Assembly: GCF_900110075.1 (NCBI RefSeq)
Contig: NZ_FOCJ01000005.1
Span: 62,001 to 126,000 of the forward strand
Source: Paenibacillus sp. OV219
GTDB lineage: Bacteria > Bacillota > Bacilli > Paenibacillales > Paenibacillaceae
Direction of reading: 5' to 3'
Length of the DNA stretch: 64,000 bases
Below the pieces are notes generated by a model that saw only the letters and a list, made by a program, of their open reading frames with translations, was not told where the DNA came from and ran no database searches. Positions 45,781 to 54,568 of the stretch are shown one piece after another (within the stretch, counting starts at the first letter, position 1; every line of letters starts with the position of its first letter). The translations under genes and the position numbers were made by a program.

Positions 45781-45962
45781 TGCCGATGAATATTGGAATC
45801 ACCGGATTTATCTTGATTGCGCTGCTTGCTCTGCTATTATTCGGTCCTTCCAAGCTGCCACAGCTCGGAAAAGCGATCGGAACCACAATTCGAGAGTTTC
45901 GATCCGGCACAAAAGAATGGATCGAGAGTGATGATTCTAAGACAGAGAAAGACGATAAATAG
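45781..45962 (+). CDS. tatA: Twin-arginine translocase subunit TatA
   Basis: 60 residues. A short N-terminal helix is followed by FGPSKLPQLGKAIGTTIREF and a charged tail, the TatA/E signature. GAAGGAG precedes the ATG. It lies 26 bases after the ZIP gene in the operon whose first product carries a Tat signal. No tatC is in the window, so TatC must come from elsewhere. Confidence 0.95.
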
Positions 45963-45989
45963 ATGACACGCTATAGTCTCAATATGCCG

Positions 45990-46017
45990 AAAAGCCACGT
46001 GAATTCACGTGGCTTTT
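45990..46017. terminator. Perfect 28-bp palindromic terminator
   Basis: AAAAGCCACGTGAA and its exact complement form a hairpin ending in T4 on both strands. It closes the oxidase operon and the convergent gene. Confidence 0.88.
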
Positions 46018-46044
46018 CAGCATTCGAAATGTGCTTGCTTCTTA

Positions 46045-46383
46045 CTATAATATTGGCGAATGTGTGGTATGAAGCTCATGCGTGTAACTCTCAAGCGCTT
46101 CCTTGGCTTGCAGGACATCATCTTTATGGACCTGCAAATTCAAAGCTGAATATTGGAGCGATGAGTCCATCGTGCCGGCGGCAATGCCCGATAACGGCTG
46201 ACCGTCCTGCTCGCGGATACGGGACCGTATGCCCCGTCCGTGTAAATAGGCATGTTTATCCTGTAATTCTTCCGCCTGACTGCCTGGTGCGGTCAGAACT
46301 GTTTTCCAGCGACTGGTTCGGATAATGAGGGCGGCGACGATCAAGAACACAGAGACACCAACGATAATCAGAATTGCATTCAT
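46045..46383 (-). CDS. Small membrane protein with DUF2007-like domain
   Basis: 112 residues. One N-terminal transmembrane helix (about 3-22), then a soluble part ending LNLQVHKDDVLQAKEALESY, like the ferredoxin-fold DUF2007 domain (putative signal-transducing). AGAGGTGA precedes the ATG. Stands alone. Confidence 0.65.
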   Translation of the reverse strand: MNAILIIVGVSVFLIVAALIIRTSRWKTVLTAPGSQAEELQDKHAYLHGRGIRSRIREQDGQPLSGIAAGTMDSSLQYSALNLQVHKDDVLQAKEALESYTHELHTTHSPIL

Positions 46384-46464
46384 CGTTATTCACCTCTTCG
46401 TTCAGGGAAGATTCCCCTGTTTCCCATACCTTAACCATCACCGTTTACTCGTGAAACAGCATGC

Positions 46465-47207
46465 TTATCTTAGAACTGCCCTTTTTGATTCGATTTGTAC
46501 GGCATCAGCCTGTCTATTTCTGTACTGTCGATAGGCTGCAGCTACACCCATTAATACTCCTTAATGGCATTAAGGATACGCCAAATGCTACAGGCACTGG
46601 AGCCTTTAATAACTTACATAGAACTGATGTAATGACGACATTTATAACACCGACCCAAATGATGGACTCTGGCAACAAGTGATGCACAGTAACTGCAAGA
46701 CCAGCCGTAATCGTCAATACCGCTAATCGCGGCGGAATCATCCGCCAAGCAAATTTCTCAGCATGAAAGCTTTCAAAAATGAGGGCAAATACAGGTGGAA
46801 CCACGATTACCTCAAGGTTTGTTCCGAATGCGAATCCAATCCAAAGGCATAAAACGATGCTAATTATGAGAGTATCTGTCTTTTTACGAAATGTCGCAGC
46901 ACCATTAGGTAGTTTGGCTTGCTTCAGCATTCTATAAGCAGCTAACATAATGACGAACGTAAAGATCGTTGTTGAGATTGCAAATACATAATCATGAAGG
47001 CCTAAGAAGATCGGCAGCAATCCAGCAGGAATGGTTGGTCCGAAATTCACTCGAAACAGATGCATGAGAATAATAATAATAACAAAACCAAGCCATAGCT
47101 TCAGTAGCGGCGTCACTGTCAAATGATTTAATGAAGTACCCTAGAATGCTGCTAAACTCGGCGAAAGCCACAAGCCATTCATGCTTATCCATGAAGCAGA
47201 GTCCCAT
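46465..47207 (-). pseudogene. Frameshifted multi-pass membrane protein gene
   Basis: ATG 47207 or 47192 opens MDKHEWLVAFAEFSSILG; the frame is lost near 47135-47145 and continues as SLNHLTVTPLLKLWLGFVII and six or so hydrophobic segments to GVSLMPL near 46560. A second shift leads to a proper basic C-terminus, MGVAAAYRQYRNRQADAVQI then ESKRAVLR, ending at TAA 46465. Family not recognised. It overlaps the end of the TehA-type pseudogene by 23 bases, so they were an operon. Confidence 0.65.
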
Positions 47208-48168
47208 TAAATAGTATCTTCAACGTTCGAATAAACAGAACGATAACAACCATACTTAGTAAAGCCAGAATGATCGCTGCAATGACGATTAACAGCCATG
47301 AATCCATGAACATCGCATATTTGATCGCTGCGTTGCTAAGCGCTGCTATCGGGAAGCTTACTCCCCACCAGGAAACACCGAACGGGTTAGACTTCTTAAA
47401 TACTTTGAAGAACAATACGACGAACAAGAACAATCCGAAGTAAAACAACATGGATGCGAATGGATCAATTCGTTGCACAAAATTCGTATACCCGAGAAAA
47501 CCAACCTCAAACGGCGCAATCAAGATAATCATCGAAGGCGTTAACCCCGTTGGCATTGGAGCATGATGAATCAATCTGGATAATATGAGTGTAAAGAATA
47601 CCAAAGCTACAATTCCCCCGATTGCAAGAGACATCAGATTAATCTCATGCGCCCACTGGAAAGGAATCGTCCCTCCAGCAACCGGAATATCAAGTGTGCT
47701 CACCACCGGAACCAGGGAAGCTGGAACCTTGTTAAGCGGCTCCAGATTTCCGTTTAACAATCGTTAAACAAAAACAAAGCAAGCGGCTAATGCCAGTATT
47801 GTTCCGATGATCCAAATGGTTTGTCCCGATTGTTTGCTGTAAATGCCGATCACGGAGGAGAGCAACAGTATGGCAATCGGAATCGTTCCGAAAAAATTCC
47901 CTAAGACAGGATGCATGAATTCTGCTTTCACTTTTTGCGGATATAGAATCCATTTGGTAAGATACCCGATACCTAACACGATAAATAACAGAACAGCAAC
48001 AATTCCACTGATATCCGCTATATTCGTAGAAAAGCCGAACAACTTACTTGCTTGTCTCCATGCCAGCGACAAACCCGATATTCCCATAACCGCCGCAAAT
48101 AGATTAACGGGTAAGAATTGGATTGAGCCGATGCTTCTTTGTTTCTGAATGGCAGCCATGGTTTGCAT
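47185..48168 (-). pseudogene. TehA/SLAC1-family anion transporter gene with in-frame stop
   Basis: ATG 48168 (GAGGGAGGG upstream) opens with IGSIQFLPVNLFAAVMGISG, the conserved TM1 of TDT/SLAC1 channels. After LAACFVFV a TAA at 47764-47766 stops the frame, which continues in phase as RLLNGNLEPLNKVPASLVP and APFEVGFLGY to 47185. Restored length about 327 residues, normal for the family. Either a real nonsense mutation or a base error. A downstream TTG at 47760 has no ribosome site. Confidence 0.75.
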
Positions 48169-48282
48169 GGAATTGATCCCTCCCTCTTTCAGTTCGGAAT
48201 TATTCCGATGCCTTATTCTAAGAAATATCTAATCATTGATCAATATCGTTGTTTCTATGAAAATGATAGATAAAAACTATGA

Positions 48283-49203
48283 TTAAGTTAAGCGATCACA
48301 GCCCTCCATCTGCGTATCTTGCTTTAGTGTTTTTATATGTGCGGTCAACAGATTAATAAATCCTTGTGTTGCTTTTCCCATGTATTTATCCCGGTGATAA
48401 ACGATACCCACTTCTCGGCACAGTGTTGGATTTTGAATCGGAATCGGAAGCAAATCTTCATAGTTGTACATTTCAAATAATGTTTTTGACAATACGGTCC
48501 CGCCTGCACCTGAACGAACGAGTCCAAATAACGAATCGATCGTTGTCGTTTCGATCAGAGGCTGGAACTTGAAACCGGCCCTAGAACAAGTCATATCGAC
48601 TAACTGTCGGCAGCGGTGGGTTTCAGGAAACATAACGATAGGCACATTCATAATTTCCTCAAAATCGATAGAGCTGCGACCTGCATAGGGATGCTGCATT
48701 GTTGCAACAAAATAGAACTTCTCCTCATAGAGCGGAATCGTATGAATCCTCTCATCCTCGATCGGAAGAATCGTAACGGCTACATCCAATTCGTTATTCA
48801 AGACACGATCTACGATATTCTCGACACCAAAGATTTTAATGCGAACCTTTGGATAATCGCGATGAAAATGAAGCAGCAACGATGAGACCAATCGGTTCAG
48901 CTCGCCTGGAAGCGCACCAATCGATAATGTGCCGCGCTCAATTTGCTGTAGCTCACCAATTTGCTCCTTGGCACTCGCCAAATTGCCAAATGCCAATTTA
49001 CTCTGCCTATACAGGATCATCCCGGCCTCGGTTATCGCGATTTTCTTCCCGATACGGTCGAATAAGGGGACGCCAAGCTCGTCTTCTAGCGCTTTTATTT
49101 GATGACTTAAAGAAGGCTGGGTAATACCCAGCCTGACGGATGCTCTTGTGAAATGTAGTTCTTCGCATGTTGCGATAAAGTATTCTAACTGACGTAACTC
49201 CAT
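48283..49203 (-). CDS. LysR-family regulator
   Basis: 306 residues. N-terminal winged HTH (MELRQLEYFIATCEELHFTR, GITQPSLSHQIKALEDELGV), then a CynR-like periplasmic-binding-fold effector domain (about 90-290). AGAGGGCGG precedes the ATG. It lies 115 bases upstream of the broken TehA-type gene on the same strand and probably controlled it. Confidence 0.94.
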   Translation of the reverse strand: MELRQLEYFIATCEELHFTRASVRLGITQPSLSHQIKALEDELGVPLFDRIGKKIAITEAGMILYRQSKLAFGNLASAKEQIGELQQIERGTLSIGALPGELNRLVSSLLLHFHRDYPKVRIKIFGVENIVDRVLNNELDVAVTILPIEDERIHTIPLYEEKFYFVATMQHPYAGRSSIDFEEIMNVPIVMFPETHRCRQLVDMTCSRAGFKFQPLIETTTIDSLFGLVRSGAGGTVLSKTLFEMYNYEDLLPIPIQNPTLCREVGIVYHRDKYMGKATQGFINLLTAHIKTLKQDTQMEGCDRLT

Positions 49204-49261
49204 CTAGATCCGCCCTCTCTGCACGGTGCCACTTACTTACTATCCCACTTTTGGCTTCTGT

Positions 49262-49957
49262 TCAATCTATGAATTGTTGTAATGACCGGGCGTAATGCCT
49301 CCATATTTCAGGAATATCCTCGTCATGCTTGCAATAAATCGCCTCTAAGTAACGGGACAAGTTTGTTACTTTTCCTTCAACAAGCACCTCAAGTATTTCG
49401 GACGGTTTTGAAGGCAAGTAACTTTCCTGTACAGACTCGAATCGCATGAGTGGTAAAAACATTTGCAGGCTTTTCTTATAGGAAACACGAGCTGGATACC
49501 GAGGCGAGCTTCCGGAATCGTACTTAGACAATTTGACTTGTTCAAAGCAGTCACGGAGCAACGATTGCGCATCAAGTTGAAACACGGCAAAGCCCTCATG
49601 AGGTTCTCTTTTTGAATACATTTCCAGCATTTTGAGGCAACTCCTTCTGGTCGGCCAAAAAAACACATGCTGATCAAGATGCTGTTGAAATTGTCGCTGA
49701 GTCGTATTCGCATCCATCACTTGATCTACAATACGCAGATGAGCATTCGCAACGAAAGTTTTTCCATGCAATTGAATCTCTTTACGGCTGCTTCGACTTT
49801 CATTTGCTAATGCAGGATCAGCCTCGATACTTGAATACAGAGCATCGACATTCGCGATCGAAGGCAAGTTTCGGACTCTCGTGAAGTGATAGAAGGACTT
49901 CCGCATTACGCTCTTCGTTACTTTGTTTACGATTTCATCATACGCTTGGAGCTTCAC
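49262..49957 (-). CDS. DUF7002-like protein
   Basis: 231 residues from GTG 49957. RKSFYHFTRVRNLPSIANVD and ALYSS near the start look like the HxT..NLxSI..xGL pattern of DUF7002 and DarT-like ADP-ribosyltransferase folds; no catalytic Glu can be assigned with certainty. Its GTG overlaps the TGA of the ilvB remnant by four bases, and the site GGGAGAT lies inside that remnant. Confidence 0.55.
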   Translation of the reverse strand: MKLQAYDEIVNKVTKSVMRKSFYHFTRVRNLPSIANVDALYSSIEADPALANESRSSRKEIQLHGKTFVANAHLRIVDQVMDANTTQRQFQQHLDQHVFFWPTRRSCLKMLEMYSKREPHEGFAVFQLDAQSLLRDCFEQVKLSKYDSGSSPRYPARVSYKKSLQMFLPLMRFESVQESYLPSKPSEILEVLVEGKVTNLSRYLEAIYCKHDEDIPEIWRHYARSLQQFID

Positions 49958-50580
49958 TTCTCATCTCCCATAATCACGTCATCAATCGTCGAGCCAGGGG
50001 TAACCATTGGGTAAACATTCTCTTCTTGGTTGATTACAAAATCAATGAGTACAGGTCCAGGGTTGTCCATCGCTTCTTTCCACGCCGTGCGGGCTTCGTC
50101 TTTGTTTGTTGCCCTGAGACCAGTAACGCCATATGCTTCAGCCAACTTTACGAAATCAGGGCTTCCGGAGAGGTCCATATGACTAAAGCGATCATCGTAT
50201 ATAAGTTCTTGCCATTGCCGTATCATGCCCAGAACTTGATTGTTGAGAATGACAATCTTCACGGGAATGTTATGAATCGCACAGATGGCAAGCTCTTGAG
50301 CGCACATTTGGAACCCACCATCTCCATTTACGGACACCACGAGTCGGCCGGGGTTACCTACTTGTGCCCCTATTGCAGACGGAAATCCAAAGCCCATTGT
50401 TCCGAGTCCTCCAGAGGTAATGAGCGAACGCGGGTGCTTAAATTGATAAAATTGAGCGGCCCACATTTGATTCTGACCGACGTCCGTAGTCATGATCGCT
50501 TCCCCATTCGTCGTTTCGCTAAAAACTTCTACCTCATTTGTTGCTTCTACCCTTTCGTGTACATTGTCATCCCTTTGATT
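49954..50580 (-). pseudogene. ilvB: C-terminal remnant of acetolactate synthase large subunit
   Basis: About 208 open codons without a plausible start. GEAIMTTDVGQNQMWAAQFY and the ThDP motif VSVNGDGGFQMCAQELAICA through ILNNQVLGMIRQWQE, to a normal C-terminus (ENVYPMVTPGSTIDDVI). About 370 N-terminal residues (the FAD and first ThDP-fold domains) are missing, and homology stops near 50575. It cannot be active. No ilvN adjoins. The downstream gene is coupled to it by a four-base overlap. Confidence 0.85.
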
Positions 50581-50774
50581 TTATGGATGATCGGAAGTAT
50601 TCGCGACGCGGTACGGCGACCACTATAAGCAAGCGCTACGCGAGTGGAGGCTTGTTACCTTGTTGTAACTATTTCGTTACCGTTCTGTCACCCCTTCTGA
50701 GACAAGGTTAGTTACTATAAGGTTGTAAGTTAACCGTCCCTAGTCTCCACAAAACTTGAAGAGGTGATTGTTTT

Positions 50775-51377
50775 ATGAAGAACAAATCCAAATACTCCTT
50801 GAAATTAGTCAATAAGATTGCCCTGGCCGCATTGATTGCGGTAAGCTCCACAGCAGCTATCTCCGATTTGAATGTCCACGCGGCAACAGCCGATGCCGGC
50901 CTTAGCGCGCAGAAGGGCAGCACTTATATTAAGACCATCTACAAGCTTGCAAGTGTTGGGAAAATTCCCGGATTAAACGCCATCGCTGGAAAAACGCCGA
51001 TCTCAGCCGTTCATTACAAATGGGGCGGTCCGGAAGTTGGCGGCGACCTGAAAGGTAACCATTACGAAATGTACAATTTCGGTATGGGACAAGGCGCTTA
51101 CGGCTTCGGCATCAACAAGTCCGGTGTCATCTATGATTTGCGCAATTTCGGGCAGTCCATTGATCAGTCAGTTGGCGTCAAGTCACTGACCTTCGCTTCC
51201 GTCATCCAAACACTAGGCATGCCCAAAGAAGTTCGCTTCACAGGGACAGACAAAATTTACGTATACAGTCCTGCCAAAGCATACGAACTGAAATTCGTCG
51301 GCCCAAGCAAAGCTGCTAAAGGTAAAGTCGCGCATATTGACCACATCAACGTCTACGCTGCCAAAGCGAATACGTAA
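50775..51377 (+). CDS. YjgB-family (DUF4309) secreted protein
   Basis: 200 residues. Signal peptide to about residue 36 (VNVHAA-like end), then the DUF4309 domain: YKLASVGKIPGL, VHYKWGGPE, YGFGINKSGVIYDLRNFG and LKFVGPS. GAAGAGGTGA precedes the ATG. Family of secreted beta-barrel-like proteins in Bacillales of unknown function. A tandem repeat begins at its stop codon. Confidence 0.9.
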   Translation: MKNKSKYSLKLVNKIALAALIAVSSTAAISDLNVHAATADAGLSAQKGSTYIKTIYKLASVGKIPGLNAIAGKTPISAVHYKWGGPEVGGDLKGNHYEMYNFGMGQGAYGFGINKSGVIYDLRNFGQSIDQSVGVKSLTFASVIQTLGMPKEVRFTGTDKIYVYSPAKAYELKFVGPSKAAKGKVAHIDHINVYAAKANT

Positions 51378-51450
51378 CACTCAGGAACAGGAACACTCAG
51401 GAACAGAACACTTAGGAACAGAACACTCAGGAACAGAACACTTAGGAACA
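51375..51450 (+). repeat. Five tandem 15-bp units GAACACTYAGGAACA
   Basis: Units begin at 51375 (first base differs), 51391, 51406, 51421 and 51436, with one extra G at 51390. C and T alternate at position 8 in the last four. It lies between the YjgB stop and the terminator at 51475. Confidence 0.92.
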
Positions 51451-51474
51451 CAGAAAAACCGCCTAATAGCTGAA

Positions 51475-51511
51475 CAGGCTGCCGAATTTATAATCGGCAG
51501 CCTGTTTTTTA
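51475..51511 (+). terminator. Terminator of the YjgB gene
   Basis: CAGGCTGCCGA pairs with TCGGCAGCCTG, followed by T6. Confidence 0.9.
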
Positions 51512-51668
51512 TTCATTTCTGCAAATTCGCCTTAAACCAGAACACATTGTACGGGTTCCACAGCGACAGGGTAAAATAAACGGTCTTACTCTCGTCAGCC
51601 GTATAACGGCTGTTCATAAACGGAGCGTATAGTCCGGGCCCACCTTCTCGGCAGCCATATCTGGTATC

Positions 51669-52565
51669 TTAGCCTTGACCGATCCAATCGGCCAACGCCT
51701 TCGCCTTCCACTGTTCACGAATCGCTTCGTATTGTTCCACAGGCAGCAAGCCCTGTGCCAGCAGCCGTGCATTCTCCGTCCAGCGGTCCGGCTTTGTCGT
51801 GCCGACGATTGCGGCATTCACACCTGGTACGGAGAGAGTGAAGCGGAGCGCCGTACCAATTGATTCGCTCAGGTCTTCTTGCAGGAAGTCGTAGCCGAGC
51901 TCCTGCAGCCGATTCCAGTATGTGTGATGGTACCCGGATTCCGGCTTCTTGCCCGTCTTCCAAGCCGCGTTCGCGATCGGCCGTTTCGCGACGACGCCGA
52001 TGCCTCGCCGCTGAGCTTCCGGAATCGTCAGAGTTATCGCTTCCTGGTCGGCAATGTTAACCGATGTCTCGAGTGAGTCGAAAGCACCGCATTGCACGGC
52101 GTAGAGTGCGGCTTTATGGTCTCCGCTGTAACCGATGTAACGCGTCTTGCCTTTCTCTTTCGCCCGTTTCAGCACATCGATGACGTCGCCCTGGCGCAGC
52201 AGTTCCTCGGAACAGCCGTGCAGATGCACGATATCGACGTAGTCCGTTTGCAATCGTCTCAAACTACGGTCGATGCTGGCCTCCAGCATGGCCGGATCCC
52301 AGTCCTGCTGGTTGAACCCGGACGCGTGGCCGCATTTGGTGAATAAATAATAATCCCCACGCCGCTTCGCAATCGTCTTGCCGATCAGTTCCTCGCTCGT
52401 CGCGTAACATTCCGCCGTGTCGATGACGTTCAGCCCCGCATCGAGCGCGCTGCCGAGCAGCTTGTCCGCCTGTTCAGCGCTGATACCTTCGAAGCCGATC
52501 TCCGCGCCACCGAAGCCTAGAATGCTCACGTTCATGTCGGTTCTGCCATACTGCCTTTTTTCCAC
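51669..52565 (-). CDS. Aldo/keto reductase
   Basis: 298 residues from GTG 52565 with GAGGCGG upstream; an ATG at 52616 would add 17 residues. Tetrad: Asp and Tyr in VIDTAECYATSEELIG, Lys in LFTKCG and His in IVHLHGC. NADP-binding end IVGTTKPDRW is visible. Substrate unknown. Alone on its transcript. Confidence 0.92.
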   Translation of the reverse strand: MEKRQYGRTDMNVSILGFGGAEIGFEGISAEQADKLLGSALDAGLNVIDTAECYATSEELIGKTIAKRRGDYYLFTKCGHASGFNQQDWDPAMLEASIDRSLRRLQTDYVDIVHLHGCSEELLRQGDVIDVLKRAKEKGKTRYIGYSGDHKAALYAVQCGAFDSLETSVNIADQEAITLTIPEAQRRGIGVVAKRPIANAAWKTGKKPESGYHHTYWNRLQELGYDFLQEDLSESIGTALRFTLSVPGVNAAIVGTTKPDRWTENARLLAQGLLPVEQYEAIREQWKAKALADWIGQG

Positions 52566-52721
52566 CTTGCATACCGCCTCACTTTCGTCGATTGGACTTG
52601 GATTGATGTCTCTCATTATAGGCTGTTCGCTAATGTTTAGAAAGAAGTGAAAAATTTGTCAGCAGCTAACCTAATGTATAGTTACTAATGAATCCGTTAA
52701 TCGTTGTCATCGCCTAAATTA

Positions 52722-52748
52722 GAAAAAGTCCGCGATTTACGCGGACTT
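52722..52748 (-). terminator. Terminator, AAGTCCGCG/CGCGGACTT stem
   Basis: Nine-pair stem with an A tract on the plus strand. It ends the DUF2089 operon. Confidence 0.88.
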
Positions 52749-52756
52749 CATACGAC

Positions 52757-53041
52757 TTACAATCTAATCAACACTTCCGTGCCATCCTGAGCCCGGACAT
52801 CGACCAGCACCGTTCCTTTGCAACGTTGCAGCTCCTTGATGAGCTTCTTAATCGATTGCTTCGTGCTACGTTTATCGAGAATTGACAGCACCAGTTCAAT
52901 CCCCTTCTTATTGCTCAGCCAATCTTTCATTCTGCGATGGACTAATTTGGAAGTCAGTATTCCACTCCCCAATCGTAATACGGTATAAGGGACAGGAATT
53001 GTAAAAGCGTGCTCCTTACTCTTAACTTTCACCATTATCAT
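52757..53041 (-). CDS. Third protein of DUF2089 operon, short paralogue of its neighbour's C-terminal domain
   Basis: 94 residues. IPVPYTVLRLGSGILTSKLV and the end GTVLVDVRAQDGTEVLIRL line up with the C-terminal domain of the gene at 53048 (INVPIKLVKAVLGAG and GQIIDIRTGDNDTITVVIE). No strong ribosome site; the ATG lies seven bases after the upstream stop, so translation is probably coupled. Function unknown. Confidence 0.7.
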   Translation of the reverse strand: MIMVKVKSKEHAFTIPVPYTVLRLGSGILTSKLVHRRMKDWLSNKKGIELVLSILDKRSTKQSIKKLIKELQRCKGTVLVDVRAQDGTEVLIRL

Positions 53042-53047
53042 GAGCTA

Positions 53048-53470
53048 TCACTCAATCACTACGGTGATGGTATCATTGTCACCAGTGCGGATGTCAATGA
53101 TTTGTCCATCAAGCTCGTTCTCGATTGCATCGATCAGCAGGTTGATATCGATATCCTTCACATACTGCGCTGCCTGCGGAATATTGGACGCGATGCTGTG
53201 CCCTGCTCCAAGTACGGCTTTCACCAGTTTGATGGGCACATTGATATTGACATTATCATTATCTTGGGATGTAATTCGTATTTTCAACGTCTTAGATAAA
53301 TAACCGCCGGATGTCGATGACAATCTTCTCGAATAGTCGGGTCTTGCCAGCACCTGTACGGCTTGAACGGGTTGCTTCTCCTTTAGCGCGTTAATCAATT
53401 CTGAAGCCTGGACTGAATCAATTTTACCTTCTTGCATCATAGATAGCACTTTGCCGATTTCTTCTTTCAT
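53048..53470 (-). CDS. SHOCT-like domain protein
   Basis: 140 residues from ATG 53470, with GGAGGATGA upstream (an ATG at 53491 is possible and overlaps the previous gene). N-terminal helical hairpin (IGKVLSMMQEGKIDSVQASE), a basic linker, then an alpha/beta domain (about 65-140). Middle gene of a three-gene operon. The hairpin resembles the last 22 residues of the upstream DUF2089 protein. Confidence 0.8.
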   Translation of the reverse strand: MKEEIGKVLSMMQEGKIDSVQASELINALKEKQPVQAVQVLARPDYSRRLSSTSGGYLSKTLKIRITSQDNDNVNINVPIKLVKAVLGAGHSIASNIPQAAQYVKDIDINLLIDAIENELDGQIIDIRTGDNDTITVVIE

Positions 53471-53483
53471 CGTTTCATCCTCC

Positions 53484-53849
53484 TTATTCATGCTTCAACA
53501 TTTTGACCGCTTCGTCCGCAGTAATCTCGCCATTCTCCAACATGGAAATGACCTTCTTCTCATCGACTTCCGACTTCTTCCGCGTATCGTACCCGAGGGC
53601 CGTAATGATGTCATTGAGCTTGCCGCGCACCGTCGGGTAAGAAATGCCGAGCTCTTTCTCCACTTCCTTGATATTGCCTCTGTTCACTAGAAAGGTGATC
53701 GCAAATTGGAGCTGTTCGGGCGAAAGTTGAGCTAGTGTTGATAATTCAAATGTGTTCTCAATTCGCGTCCTGCAATGTCCGCATTCCAACTTGACGGCGT
53801 ACAGCGAATTGTAGCATACAGGGCACTGTGTGATGATGGGATATTTCAT
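53484..53849 (-). CDS. DUF2089-family zinc-ribbon/HTH regulator
   Basis: 121 residues from ATG 53849, with AAAGGAAAGGAG upstream; an open frame continues upstream to 53963 without a good site. CPVC (residues 8-11) and CGHC form a zinc ribbon, followed by an HTH (NIKEVEKELGISYPTVRGKL) and the hairpin VISMLENGEITADEAVKML. Likely transcription regulator of its own operon. Confidence 0.88.
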   Translation of the reverse strand: MKYPIITQCPVCYNSLYAVKLECGHCRTRIENTFELSTLAQLSPEQLQFAITFLVNRGNIKEVEKELGISYPTVRGKLNDIITALGYDTRKKSEVDEKKVISMLENGEITADEAVKMLKHE

Positions 53850-54118
53850 ACCCGACTCCTTTCCTTTTCTTAAAGTATATTTCAACATATTCAATTTGTA
53901 AACGGTTATAATCAATAAAATTAAGTACGAAATTAATTTTATTGATTTACCGAGTGTCATCACTCTCTGATTATTAAGTGTTCAATTAAAAAAAGAAAAG
54001 CCTCATCGAATTCATCGGGATGACGCCCAGTTTCAACCTGGTCCATCCCTACGACTCAAAGAGACTCTTTTACTTAATGATTGCGTTTCATTTGCGATTC
54101 GTAATTTGTTTGATGGTT

Positions 54119-54553
54119 TTATTTCCCTTCTGCAACAAATCGCTCGATTCGGTTTCTAATCGAATCGCGTACCTCGCGAAACTTTTTATTGATGTCTTCT
54201 TCAGAACCGGTTGCTTTTGCTGGATCATCAAAGCCCCAATGCCATCGCTCAGCTTTGTCATTGCTGATAATTGGACATTTATCGTTTGCGTGTCCGCATA
54301 GGGTTATTATGTAGTCCGCTTGTTTCAAGATTTCTGGATCAATAACATCCGATGTGTGAGTTGAAATATCGATACCTGCTTCCGTCATAATATGTACCGC
54401 ACGGGGATTTAATCCGTGGGCTTCCAGTCCAGCGCTTTTCACTTCGAATTTATCATTGCTAAGTGCTCTAAGGAAACCGTCAGCAATCTGACTTCTACAA
54501 GAATTTCCGGTACAGAGAAAGTAAACGAGTGGCTTGTTTTTCTTATTGTTCAT
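54119..54553 (-). CDS. arsC: Arsenate reductase, thioredoxin-coupled type
   Basis: 144 residues. [10 protein letters not shown] gives the P-loop nucleophile Cys14 and Arg20; Cys86 and Cys93 (LCGHANDKC) complete the three-cysteine relay of the Staphylococcus/Bacillus type. Reduces arsenate to arsenite for export. GGGAGAG precedes the ATG; 15 bases after arsB. Confidence 0.95.
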   Translation of the reverse strand: MNNKKNKPLVYFLCTGNSCRSQIADGFLRALSNDKFEVKSAGLEAHGLNPRAVHIMTEAGIDISTHTSDVIDPEILKQADYIITLCGHANDKCPIISNDKAERWHWGFDDPAKATGSEEDINKKFREVRDSIRNRIERFVAEGK

Positions 54554-54568
54554 TATTAGTACTCTCCC

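Noticed and set aside
51375-51450. CRISPR array
   Set aside because: The 15-bp units are directly adjacent with no unique spacers and no cas genes are near.
51337-51579. 80-codon frame through the tandem repeat
   Set aside because: It starts inside the YjgB gene and runs through the repeat and terminator; composition is repeat-driven.
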